Shown piece by piece: positions 24,170 through 35,221 of a stretch of 64,000 nt of DNA. The DNA is from Cyclina sinensis (Eukaryota > Mollusca > Bivalvia > Venerida > Veneridae): positions 17,121,908 through 17,185,907 of the forward strand of contig JAAONU010000019.1 in NCBI GenBank assembly GCA_012932295.1. The letters run 5' to 3'. Numbering within the stretch: position 1 is the first letter of the stretch; the number at the start of each line of letters is the position of its first letter. A model generated the notes under the pieces. The model had not been told where the DNA came from. It was given only the letters and a program-made list of their open reading frames with translations, and ran no database searches. The translations under genes and the position numbers were made by a program.

Positions 24170-24870
24170 ACAATGCAAACAAAATTTAAATGTGAAAATT
24201 GTGGACTTGCTTTAAGTATGTTCATGACGGATAATATTGAAACATTGATCCTGAAGGACAAGACAAATACATCAACACTGAAATGAAGTAAATGGCTATG
24301 TTTTTCAGCTAGCTGTGCCACAAAATATTAGACAACTGCTGTTGTATGATAATTCTGTAAATGGGAGATCCTTCTAGAGCATTGAAAACAATATTTTAGA
24401 AGAGATAAGTGCACCACCCTATTTCCCCTAGCATCAGCTTAATCAGTATTCAATCTTAAAGTATTGGTGCTACCTGTACCATACAGTACTAGACACCAGC
24501 TATCGCATTATAATTCGTAAACGGGAGATCCTTCAACAGTATTGGGAAAAAATGAAAATAAAAATTTGCAGGCTCGGTTTGATTAAGTCTGTTTATGAGA
24601 GATACTGAACAGTGCAACAGGTCCCATGGTATCGGCTTAAGAAGTATTTAATCTTCAGAACTTAAAAGTATTGGAATAAATGATCCCAAAGTACCAGAAG
24701 AATATAACAACACTGAGATTAAGTATGGGCCTCATTTTACAACTACTTGTACCATACAGTATAAGACATTTGCCGTTTTATGATACATGTACTAGTAATC
24801 CTTTAAACAAAGTGAACATTGCGGACTTGGTTTGATTGAGTCTGTTCATGATAGAGATAAAATGTCATAA
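24170..24870 (+). repeat. Diverged tandem repeat, three units
   Basis: The phrase TG(T/C)GGACTTG(C/G)TTT (24200, 24570 and 24820, diverged at 24570), GTACCATACAGTA.TAGACA (24478, 24750; related text at 24315) and GTAAA(T/C)GGGAGATCCTT (24357, 24518) recurs in order. The spacing is irregular (about 250-370 bp). The short frames here are by-products. Confidence 0.5.
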
Positions 24871-24879
24871 ATCTGAAAG

Positions 24880-25440
24880 ATTAAAACATTTTAACATTTT
24901 ATATATGGTGCTGCAGAAGTATGGAATATCAAGCATACTTGTAGTTCTTGAAAACACATGACAAGCGCTTACCTGCAACTTTGTGTCATATACAAGATAG
25001 GCGGTACAAGTTGAACAAGTCAGTGAAGCTTTTTTGCCAGCCGAATTAATTCTTCAACAATTACACAACAGTAGATTTTCCTGTTCCGGCTGAACCCATT
25101 TAAACAAAGTTGTGCTAGTTTTAATTGCAAGGCATGATGCATTTAGTCAAATATTTCTTCCGTAACACGTGTAAGTTGAATTTAATTTGTATCAAGTTCA
25201 TGTTGAGCTCTATTTACTCGTAGAGATAACTCCAACTTACGCATAAATACCTGCTACAGAGGTTAAGCATACTAAAATGTTAGCTAGCCAGGAACACTAA
25301 GACAGTGCACACTTTAATCATACAAGTATATATATATTTTAAGGTGGCTCTCTAAAAAGAAATATGTGTAAGCTTTGACCTAATTATGTCTGAATTATAA
25401 AAACGGGAAAAGAATGGCTTCGTTAAGACCTTAACACGAA
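24880..25440. other. Sequence leading into the dead gene copy
   Basis: No coding sequence. The last ~120 bp resembles the upstream sequence of the intact copies (GAAAAGAATGGCTTC.TTAA.ACCT), so the boundary of the duplicated unit lies within or before this stretch. Confidence 0.4.
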
Positions 25441-25472
25441 TCTGATAAAAAATTTTAGCTTTTTTACGGCAG

Positions 25473-25619
25473 TTTAGGAAAATATAGCAAGAGACTGACA
25501 AAATGTCGAAGACAATATAGAAGAAAATCATTTGATAAGGACGGCGGTAGAACTAGTAATATCTCAACTATGGGTACCAACGGCAGTGGCGGAAGGTATT
25601 GTGTATGAAGCAGGAAAAT
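25473..25619 (+). pseudogene. Dead first exon of the glycine-zipper gene (copy 3)
   Basis: A T-rich tract and CAG (25470-25472) are followed by the usual 30-nt leader and an ATG at 25503. One base is missing just after the start, a TAG follows, and the donor site is changed from AAAG|GTATGTG to AAAATATTTGCG. Later stretches still match (ACGGCGGTAG, TATGGGTACCAACGGCAGTGGC, ATTGTGTATG.AGCAGGAAA). The intron also aligns to copy 1 up to about 26060 (ACACTTACGAT, CGGACTGAAAAAGGCAAACA, AACTCGTTAGGACGAAAGTAAGA). No second exon follows; retroelement debris lies there instead. Confidence 0.8.
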
Positions 25620-26069
25620 ATTTGCGTCACTTGATAACATGAGCTGAACGGAAAAATAAATGACTGATGTTTCAACATTCACACTGTACTTACACGAGAA
25701 ACGTTTATTGCTTCTTCAAGTAACACTTACGATTGTTCTCTATTTAACAGCGATCTGAAGTTATTCAAACATTAACCGGTTGTTGAACTTTTCTTACACA
25801 ACTTTGGATACGGACTGAAAAAGGCAAACATTGAGATGAAAAATATCTGGGCTACCTTGAGTTTGTCAGTAGCAGACACACTTCCTGTTGTTCACATTAA
25901 CTCGTTAGGACGAAAGTAAGATGGCACGTTTGATCTAGTTATTAAATCATTATGGTAAAATATCATAAACGACGAAGTTCTAAGGATTGTCTGTGACCAA
26001 ATATTATCTATAATTGAATCAGACCTATCGAAAACTATTTTAAAAAGGCCAGAATATTCATTCATTCAT

Positions 26070-27000
26070 CCATTCATTCAATCTTTCTTTTATTCATTCT
26101 TCATATAGCATGCTTCTTACTCAAAATGTTTGCCTTAGTGATTTGTAGGTCAAGTTTTAATATGGTTCTTCTAAGGTAACTCGCATGAACCATTGTATTG
26201 TTGATCCTAACAAAGATTATCCAAAATATATCCGTATGGTTGAAAATGACCCGCTCGAGGGACACTTGTTCAACATTGAGTTATTAATTATTTTTTTACA
26301 AACTGTTCCAAATTTTCAAAACAATTTGCCTTCTTTATAAAATTGCTTTCATAAATAATGCTTAACCTATGTAATTATCATTTTTCCCTTTTTACAAAAA
26401 ATGTTTTAAATATTGGCCTTTGCTTTCATAAACATAATAAAATATTTAGTCTAAGACGTGTTGAAGTTAAACCAAATGCTTGTTTGTTACGATTGTGAGG
26501 CTGTCGTTGTCACTTCTTATTTAGATACTGTAATGCCCGAAGCAGTGTACAGACCAATTTACTACAGTTCTTCCAACCCTTAGCCAACTGACAATGATAC
26601 ATGTCCTAACCCTAGGTTAATGAAAATGACTACTAATCGTCTCCAAGTGTCATACCAATCTGTCTTACAAAGTTCCTAAATTTCCTATCCGTAAGTTTTG
26701 TTTATCCGGATTCTGTTCACTTTGTCTTTTGTTCTCATTTAATTGTGCTGGAATCTCGTATTTATATCCATTTACTTTAATCCTGAATGATATGTATATG
26801 CAGAGGAATTGTATGTACTAATTTATGTTAATTCCGCAGAAAGTGTTGTGTTATAATTATGATTGAAACGTTTTGTTTCAGTTTCAATATGCACAATAGT
26901 CGTCATATTTTGCGCTATGTGCTAGTTGCTACGCCATAACCGCTCTAGTACACAGCTTTACTTAAGAAGCCACCCTGAGTTTAGTTCACAAGTCCATCTA
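26070..27000. other. Intergenic AT-rich DNA
   Basis: A short (ATTC)n run at 26058-26100. Otherwise nothing recognised. Confidence 0.4.
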
Positions 27001-27424
27001 GATGAAGCAGTCAATACGTCCTTCCAGAGGGCTGATACTGAGAATGGAAACCTTTCAAATCATGTACTGAGTGATATAGTCGGTTAAGAAAGAGGTTGTA
27101 TAGGATTTGAAAAAAAAGAAAACAACCAATGCCCAAAAGTCCAAGTGAGACGTCAGGAATAAACAAGAAAGATAAACAAAATGAATTTTTGGATAAAACA
27201 CTACAAAGATTAGAGAAATTCGAGTCAGCATTAACTGCAAATAATGGGACTAAGCACGACAGCAAGCCTCCATAGCGAAGAAGAAATGAAGTTGAATAGT
27301 TCCTATGTCATAAATTATGTGTCACAGGAGTGTCATACATGCAGATGATATAAATGTGCGTGGAAGATCTGTAAGCAGTTGTTGACGTATATATTGACAG
27401 AAATGAACTGGATGATCTTGAGAA

Positions 27425-29000
27425 ATGTGCAAACTGTTAGAGCCTTCAGAGAATTTCAAAGATCGGTATGAATTAGTTTTGGGTTCAACCATTATATTCA
27501 TAAGTAATGGAACAACTTGTAAGATCAAACTGCTGAATCTCAATCCAGCAGACATCATACTGCATCATGATACACAGATGAGGAAGGCAGAAAGAACAGA
27601 GGCTATAGTAGAGGTTGTAACTGATAAAGAGGGTGAATAGATTAGTGTTTCAAGTGTGAGACAAATCGGCATATCAAAACCAACGATAGACAATTTTAAG
27701 ACGAATTAGCAGACAATTATTAATATAGAGCTGACAGTGTGCTAGATCATCTTTAAACTCTTTCTAAAACGTCAAAAGTTGGAAGGTCAATTTGAGAAGA
27801 GAATTTAGCAGGTTTTATTAACAAATACATAGAATAAGTCTCAAAAGATTAATTCACATTGGTCTTATAAGCATAGCGGACCACCAAATTAAAATAGAGA
27901 ATAAAACTTCAGTTAATTAAAGAGCAAGGAGTGTGCAACTAGCATTTGCAGCAGAAGAAAAAGCTGCTATAGATGACCTAAAGAAAAATGTGATACAAAG
28001 GAGAACATCTTTGGCCAGTCCAATTGCATGTGTACGCAAGAATTGCACTGTATTGCCACAAAGCATTCAGTACAGTCATGTCTGACCTAACAAATACAAA
28101 TGCAACAGGGTATCCACTTAATAAAGGTTGAGCTCTGTCTAAATGTAGAAGCCTCAGGAACAAAATAGATAGTGTTTATTTACAGATACAGTCGAACCGC
28201 GAGAGAGCCATAGCCTATACTAGCAGATCCCTCAACAGAGATGAACCAACTACTAAGTGAAGGAAATTAGGAACTTTGCAAGTTATTCGAAATTTGGAAG
28301 AGTAGACCAACACCTTGGAATCCAAAATCAAACGGCCAAACAGAGAGTAACTATAAATAGAAACTTGTTTAAGAAGATTAAATCATTCTAAGTAGACAAG
28401 GTTGAGTTGGAAAGATATTATGGATGCTTAGCTGAAGCAAACCGTTCAACATCAAAGAGTCAACAAAGATGACTCCAAATCTCTAATGCAATGGCCGAGA
28501 AGTTCGACTTTCTTCAAATACGTTATAATTTTATGGGTATGTGGTACGTGTAAAGCTATCACTATTGGAAGTATGTGTACAACTTATTCAGGACAAAATT
28601 TCTTTATGTTAAAAGCCCATCAAGTTGCCCGTATTGCTGCAAAAAGAAGCAAAGAACTGTATGATGTGATTTAGGAATTCGATTCTGAAATTATTCTGTT
28701 TGTTAATTAATGAAATGAAAATAGAAAAGTAGGTGTTGCACTTAAACTAGAAAAAAATTGTTGGCCCGTTTATTGTCACATACAAAATGGCTCCCATAAC
28801 CTTCGAAGTGCAAGTTGATGCCAATGTGCTAAAAGATTGACTCATCATGTCAGGCTGAAAAAATGACTGGAACTCGGTAAGTAAGTGGACAGTCAAGGTC
28901 ATGGCTAATCTTAGAAGAAAGAGTAAATCCAGTGTATCACAAGCTAAATGGTTCTACTTCGGTTTAAGTACAGTAATTCCAAGTAGACTTATTAAAGCTT
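27425..29000 (+). mobile_element. Eroded Ty3/gypsy-type pol remnant
   Basis: Isolated short frames keep pol signatures in the right order. At 27425-27640 a stretch resembles the protease-proximal spacer of gypsy polyproteins. At 27942-28040 there is the start of a reverse transcriptase (EEKAAIDDLKKNVIQ, then SPIACVRK). At 28271-28350 there is the end of an integrase core (RPTPWNPKSNGQTES). At 28740-28860 there is an integrase C-tail-like piece. Only about 230 bp separate the RT start from the integrase end, so most of RT, RNase H and integrase is deleted. Stops and shifts are everywhere and no LTRs were found. It is dead and old. Confidence 0.65.
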
Positions 29001-29179
29001 AAGTAGGTGAACGTTTATTTACCATAAATTAAACATGCACGGAAAGTTGTAACCCAGAGTAACATTTTAAGTCAAAATTTTATTTTTACTGCAACAATGA
29101 ATGATGAACCTTTTACCTAGACAGTGTAAAAAAACTTGTTTCTACCAGTAAGAGATGTTTTCTTCTTTTTGTTAATTTT

Positions 29180-29420
29180 AGGGTACTATGGATATTCGAA
29201 ACATCAATGCGTAGGCAATTCTCATGCACGTAATGTAAAAGGGCTCAGGGAAGTCATGTGCCTGAGAGACACAGAATGGTGGCCCACGTTTACAAACACC
29301 ATTTAGCTTTAGAATATCCCCATTCTACTGCAAACTTTGTCTCTTCCGAAGCACTACAGAGGATGCCCAAGAAAAGGATATGGCCGGAATGCAACTGAAA
29401 CGTCCACTCTAGAAGGTTCT
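29180..29420 (+). pseudogene. Zinc-finger-like scrap after the pol remnant
   Basis: One frame reads HVPERHRMVAHVYKHHLALE and a shifted one FYCKLCLFRSTTED, with CxxC and histidine spacing like a C2H2 finger pair. Stops and frameshifts separate them. I associate such fingers with an extra 3' frame in some molluscan gypsy elements (recall, unverified). It could instead be an unrelated gene fragment. A 62-codon frame at 29639-29827 follows, with no clear identity. Confidence 0.35.
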
Positions 29421-29839
29421 TGGGCCAAAATCTTAACCAAGGCTGGTTCAAGAAAGAATCAAGAGGTATCAGGGAAGGGGTCCTTTTGAGGATCAATAAG
29501 CAGGGATTGAAGATGAATCTGTTGAGAATAACAGAAGTCAATATGGGCTCATAAGTGTAAGACCTACACAAGAGATTCTAGCTTGCTTACTGAAACGCCG
29601 TAGAGCTGCAGTGAAAATCGTTACTAATCAACCACAAAATGTTCCTGGAAACGAACCCTTTCATCCTGACTGAGAGATGTGTTCCAAGACCGGCCAATTC
29701 ATTTACATTTTGTGTGGAGGGAGGTCGATACACTTGTTATGGAGTAAATATCTTCAAATGGAGGAACAGACAGCCCAGTGACAGCCGAGGAAATACAAAG
29801 GCTAGACGAAAACAGAAAGCCACTTGAGTCATCAATTAC

Positions 29840-31075
29840 TTTAACATGAGATGCTCAACCTATAATATTTCAATGGATTAATTACTTCAGTGTGGCTGTT
29901 AAAAAGAGGCACCATTTCTGTTAAACAGGAAGCCATTCCTACTTGGACAATACATACTTGTAAAGTTTTACAAACTTCTGTGTGCTAAATAAAGAAAAGG
30001 ATACTTGCGCTGTAACATTATTACCAAAAGGTGCGTTATTTTCAACTGAAAATTGCGAAATATAATACTATATGGACTCACTGGACTGTGAACTGAAAGT
30101 TGTGAAACATAATACTTCATTATAATTTTAAATTTTGCAACAATTTAAAAAGGAACTTTTCTACAAGATATTTCCTAAAAGTAATTTCACTGAGAAGTTT
30201 CCATTGTTTAATATTCATTAATTAAGGGTAATGTCCTTGACCTAGTTATTCGTTGTTATTGTTGGGGTAAGAATCAAATAACTTGAGGAATATTAAATTG
30301 TTGTCATATTTAAGTCATGACCATGACTAGTATTAATTTAAATTTGGATAAAAGAAGTGCTTTTGTAAAACCAGTTCAATATAATTGTTCTACTTTAGCT
30401 AAATAGTTTATGTAATTCAAGTTTTTGCCAGTCTTTGCAACGCGTATTCTCTTATACCGTTTTTACTGCTGTATGATTATAATGCATGAGAAAACTTTAT
30501 TTGTCATTGTGATTGCAACTATTGTTAAGTAAAGAGTAATAAACTATCAAGATATCGGTAATTTTCTTTCAGTGTATTGATTTATGCTTGTAGGTACTTT
30601 GGTATTGGTAAATGACCTAAGATATACATAGATATGCTTAAACGATTTCTATTTGTTAAAACCAATTGTTAGTTGTACCTTATCGACCTTGGAGCAGTGT
30701 TAGGAATGCATTCTACAGACTAAGATACTAGTTCTACACCTAGGCGTAACATAGTGTGCAATCTACAAAATGGACTGATCTATCTAGCATATTTTCGTTA
30801 CAAATAGATACATATCTGATAAGCACTGTATACTGTATACTCTTTTGTCTTCAGTGATATTAAGAGGCAGAGTGAAAATCAACATGGTTGAGATAAAGAC
30901 ACCGGTGCTTCTTTAGCACGCCTTTTTAGATTTTATCTTTTCTTTTGAATTATCACTTTAGATACTATGTACAAGTATGAGGAAGGACACATTTTGATTT
31001 CACTTGCATTGAAAAAATATAATTTAATTCATAACATGCAATATCTCGTTAATTAAACATAAACACATTTTCTTT
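29840..31075. other. Intergenic AT-rich DNA
   Basis: No frame above 60 codons, no repeat terminus and no RNA-like box was seen. Confidence 0.45.
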
Positions 31076-31080
31076 GTACG

Positions 31081-31300
31081 TCTGAGAGCTGTGCCCCGTA
31101 ACCTTTACGATGAAAGCAGACAAAATGAATATTCAGACTTTCAGCGTCCTCTTGTACTTTATTCCGTGGGTTTTGAAGTAACTTGTTTTGTTTTGTGTTA
31201 TACACTATTTATTTGACACTCCAAATGAAGGTTTGTCGCTGTATAAACCGGAATTATTTGAAGAAATCATTTGATATATCAGGTATGAGAGAATACATAA
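31081..31300 (+). repeat. Orphan 3' flank of the glycine-zipper gene
   Basis: GAGCTGTGCCCCGTAACCTTTACGATGAAA is one degenerate minisatellite unit split over two halves. It is followed by GACAAAATGAATATTCAGACTTT, CTTGTACTTTATTC and GAATTATTTGAAGAAAT, as in the flank of copies 1 and 2. No second exon precedes it. It may be the 3' end belonging to the dead first exon at 25473, separated by inserted retroelements. Confidence 0.55.
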
Positions 31301-31689
31301 AAGTTACCTGTAAGTATCAACAAAGTTACCCATGTACTTCATGAGTAAAACTGTGAACCAGGAACTTCAATAAGGAAAGTAATCCAAAATAAAAAGGCGA
31401 TGTTATGGTTCTTGTACCCTGTACATCTACTTATGTACTCTGACATTGTGTCAAATTTCAACAATAAGCAGTATACAGTTTTTTACGATGTTTCCTGACA
31501 TAAAGGGAAATTTGTCAAAGATAAATAATTTCAAAAAGAAGCTAGAACAAGCTATCGGACTTGTACAGTGCACTTTCTCTCATTGTTCTCTTTTACTGAG
31601 TGAGTTTTCCAGTATCATCCTCTTATACTTGTTGAGTTATACCCTAGTCAAGAATACGGTATATCAATTAAGGAAAGTAATTTTAAAAT

Positions 31690-31960
31690 AAGCAAGTGCA
31701 GGTGAGATAGATCCTTAAATGACCCTTTGAATTTAGTTCATGTCTGTACAATACAACACCTAGGGAGAGATCGTCCAAATTACATTTATTTGTCTACATT
31801 GAGCTTTAAATGACCTTGTCCTAGAGGTTAAATTGTAAATAAAAACACTTTTTTAAGGATCTACAATTTGTCTTCATTTGGTACTCAGCTCAAAATTTTC
31901 AAGGTCAGAACACCATTTCGGGGACATTGTCATCTTTCAGTGACAGTTCTTGTTAAACAT
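31690..31960 (+). repeat. Dispersed repeat shared with 50220-50510
   Basis: AAGGATCTA(C/T)AAT, TCTTCATTTGGT(A/C)CTCAGC, ACCATTTCGGGGACATT and GTCATCTTTCA recur in the same order at 50425-50500. It is non-coding; the 69-codon frame at 31868-32077 runs across it. Confidence 0.6.
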
Positions 31961-32469
31961 AAATTGCACCAGTATTTATTCAAAATAACTGACTTAAAAT
32001 TAATCGAAGAGAACAGCTGTGTGTTACCTAAAGTAAGACTGTTTGCTGGATATCCTACAAAGCGTAGAGGAATTTGAACATACTGCCACTATCATGTCTA
32101 GCATCGGGAATTGTAAGGTGCAGATAACTTTCATTTATAGGCTGCATTTGGCGATATTTCAAACTATGCCCAATTAAGCCTTGAACCGACTGATGTTCGT
32201 GCCTCATATAATAGATGATAATATATTTTCATGATGTATCATACAAAATTACATTGTAAATTGTTTTAACTTGTGGAAGAGTTAAACATTTCCAGTTTCA
32301 ATACCAAGGTTTCAATAATACCTTAAAGATGTGCAACTTATTATAAGCTGATGAAACTAAACCAGGAAATAAACTCTTTATGGTAAATAAATTAGCTCTA
32401 AATTGAAATCTCTTCATTGAAAATATTTACTTTGAAAATATTTACTTTAAAGGCATTATTTTTTCGAAG

Positions 32470-33360
32470 AAGTAAGTCGAGCTATTATGATCACTGAGTC
32501 GTCGTCGTCGGCGTCGTGCAAAAATTTTAATGAAGCTGATTACTAGTTGACCTCTACCAAGTTAGTCTTTTGTAAAACTGTTTGAAAGAGAGCTCTATTA
32601 TTTGTCAGGCTTCCTGTAGTAGACCTCTACCAAGATTTATCATATTATTCCAATGGGTTTAAAATAAGTCCCGCCCTAGGGGTGACTTCGTTTCGCAAAG
32701 ATTTATATTGGAAAAAACTCTCTGGGAAAACGCATGCCTAGACCTTAACTATTTACTTACAAAGGACGGATAGGTACCCCCCTCCCCGCCCAAGACCGCC
32801 ACCCCACTCCACCAACCCCCTTTTTGAATGCATAGGTTCTTCCCCCATCCCATTTTTACATTACTTTTTTATTGCTATTTTTTGGATGTGTAGGTATGTG
32901 CCCCCGTCTCACCTCCCACCCCTACCCCAAAAAACATTTTCTTTGATGAGTAGATATTTGTCGCCCCCGAAACACCACCAGACCCCCTCTATTTTTTATT
33001 TCTTTAGTTTTTTCCAGTCTTCCCAGTCATTGCACATGTAACGGGAAACCAACATCGTTACCCCCTTCCCATTCATTTCATTTTCTTTGCCTTTTTCTGG
33101 AATGAATAGGTACTTCACGTCCCCCTTCCCCCACCAAAAAAGCACACACACACACCGTCCTCACCAAACCATCCCCATCCTCCCAAAAAAAAATCCGTTG
33201 GTACTTCACACTCCACCCTACTGCACGGGATACTTATCCAAACCCCTGTTTTTCATTTCCTTATTTTACTTTTTTCGATCGGTAAGTATTTGCAAGCTCG
33301 TTTCCTTTTCCGTCAAATAAAACAGACGAGCATTGATGCCGCTCCGCGGTGCTCTCGTTT
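32470..33360 (+). repeat. C-rich dispersed element with hairpin end
   Basis: It opens near CGAGCTATTATGATCACTGAG and a GTCGTCGTCGTCGG run, then holds one unit of the 'CTACCAAG...CCCGCCC' family. A run of pyrimidine-rich units of about 110-170 bp follows (32762-33320), each with GAATG.(A)TAGGTA(C/T)T. It ends with ACGAGCATTGATGCC and TGCTCTCGT, which pair. The 77-codon frame at 33087-33320 is a translation of the C-rich units, not a gene. Confidence 0.5.
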
Positions 33361-33723
33361 CAACACGTCTTCAAAGACACTTCGATAGCATAAACTATTA
33401 CATTCAATCTGCAAAACATGCAGTAAAGGTATCAAATTACTTCTACAAATATCAATATTTAAGAATGCTTTGACAGTCCGTTTTGAAACACGACGAGTAA
33501 TTTAAGGTAAGTGCGTTTATGCGTTTATTTTTTAGAAAAAATATTAATATTTGAGTACATAGTGTTGTAATTGTTGATTTGACTTGTAAAATTGTAAGCA
33601 TTTCTTTGAAAATCATGAAATTCACGTTCCTTTAAATATTTTGGATCCTCAGTCCAGTGTTCAACAAATCTGCACTATTTCAAAACATTGCTAGCGTTAG
33701 AGAAGAGAGAGGCGCGGCCCCCA

Positions 33724-33739
33724 GGGGGGGGGGGGGGGG
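33724..33739 (+). repeat. Poly-G tract (16 G)
   Basis: Sixteen consecutive G residues. It could form a G-quadruplex, and its assembled length is likely unreliable. A shorter run lies at 57983-57990. Confidence 0.8.
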
Positions 33740-34049
33740 TTAAAGTAAAGTTCTACGTTTCGCAGAGTTTGGACTCTTTTTTGGTCTTAGTAAATAACAA
33801 CAACAGAGGTTACATATCTCTTGTTGTCGTATCATGGTTTAGTTTTTAAATTACACAATTCCAAAAAATATGATATTATTTTCTGAAGAAACAAGTATGG
33901 TTTTCATTATTTATTCAAGTACATACAAGAGAGTGTTGTTATGTTGAAGATCATATGGTGAGGGAGACAGTTTTGCATTACAATGTCCTTTAAACATTCA
34001 AACGACGTATTAACCATATTTCTGTTTATTTGGCCCAGTTTTTAATATA

Positions 34050-34830
34050 TATTGTAGTTTGAACGTTTAAACCGTGCGGTTACCAAAATAAACTTGTCTT
34101 TGTATAATATTGAATAAAGTTTGAACGTTTTAACCACGCACCCACCGAATGTATTCAAGGTCAAGTTTGAAAATAAAATGCATTATTCGTTGCAAACGAG
34201 TAAACACGATAACCAGTAAGTTTCAGTATTACTTCAAGGTAAATCTATTTTTAATTTTACACTAAACCGATTTAAAAATGAACGAGTAATTGAAAGTACG
34301 TTCTTTTTATTTTACGTTTTAAGAACTATTTATGTTAATAAAGAAAAGTATCAATCATTGCCACTACTTAAAAAAATCTAAGAACATTGAAGTGCTCAGA
34401 TGTGTAGGGATTGACAGGTATACCTTATTGCAGCTGTGGAACCCGAAGTCAATAGAAATCTGCATCTATATATAGCAAGACGTCCACAGTTCGCATAACT
34501 ATAATAAAAATTTCCTGAACGAGTGATCCTTCTACCTGATGGGAAAAATTAGCTCTTCCTTTGCGACTGGTTCAGACCAAGATCAACCTGCACTTATGTG
34601 CAGTCTGATATCTGCACTATTCGCCATTCAGATAGAAAAAATTTCATTAAGCACCAACATAAACAATTAATGGATCTGTTCAAACTGAAAAATGGACAGG
34701 TTCATTTTTTTTATATTTAGCATTGTAAACGAGAAAGGGTGAAAATTTGTATGAAGATCAAAAATTCTTTTGAAATACGTTTAAATTGACTGGATTTTGT
34801 GTCAGGTACAGTTGACGCTTTACTTCCTAA
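34050..34830 (+). repeat. Segmental duplication A: 5' flank of copy 2
   Basis: This is the partner of 4895-5760. GTTTGAACGTTTAAACC appears at 34058 and again as GTTTGAACGTTTTAACCACGC at 34119, so this copy has a local tandem duplication of that motif. The 22-bp palindrome of copy 1 is missing. The bivalve-type short repeat follows at 34545-34745, as in copy 1. Confidence 0.7.
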
Positions 34831-35191
34831 ATAACTTCAGCTTAAGATCTGACTGAGCTATAAGTACACGTAAAAAAGTGACAAAAACTGTGTGCATATC
34901 TTTTCAAAGTTCATTAGACAATCCTACATGTAATTTGTTTTAGGACAAAGCTAGCTCCAGTAATCCGCTTAAAGTGAGATTAATTTTAAAGAAAAAAATC
35001 AACAACAAAAAAAATAGTTTTATTTTCTTCGCAAAACCACAAGCATAAAGTTGATATGTTTGCTAGCAAGAGAAACTTAGTTGTTTATACAAATGACAAT
35101 AAAAGTTGAAAAGATCGCTTCATAAATACCTACGTACGGTTCACTTGATATAACGTTTACAGTAATTTTAGTTGTTTTTTTCTATTGGCAG

Positions 35192-35221
35192 TTAAAAGAA
35201 ACGAAGCAAGAGATAGGCATA
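35192..35221 (+). promoter_or_regulatory. Splice acceptor and 30-nt leader of copy 2
   Basis: A T-rich tract ending CTATTGGCAG (35191) is followed by 30 nt and the ATG, exactly as in copies 1 and 3. This conservation supports an upstream non-coding exon. Confidence 0.55.

Noticed and set aside
33087..33320. 77-codon proline/histidine-rich frame as a small secreted peptide
   Set aside because: It runs over the C-rich tandem units; its composition follows from the DNA repeat.
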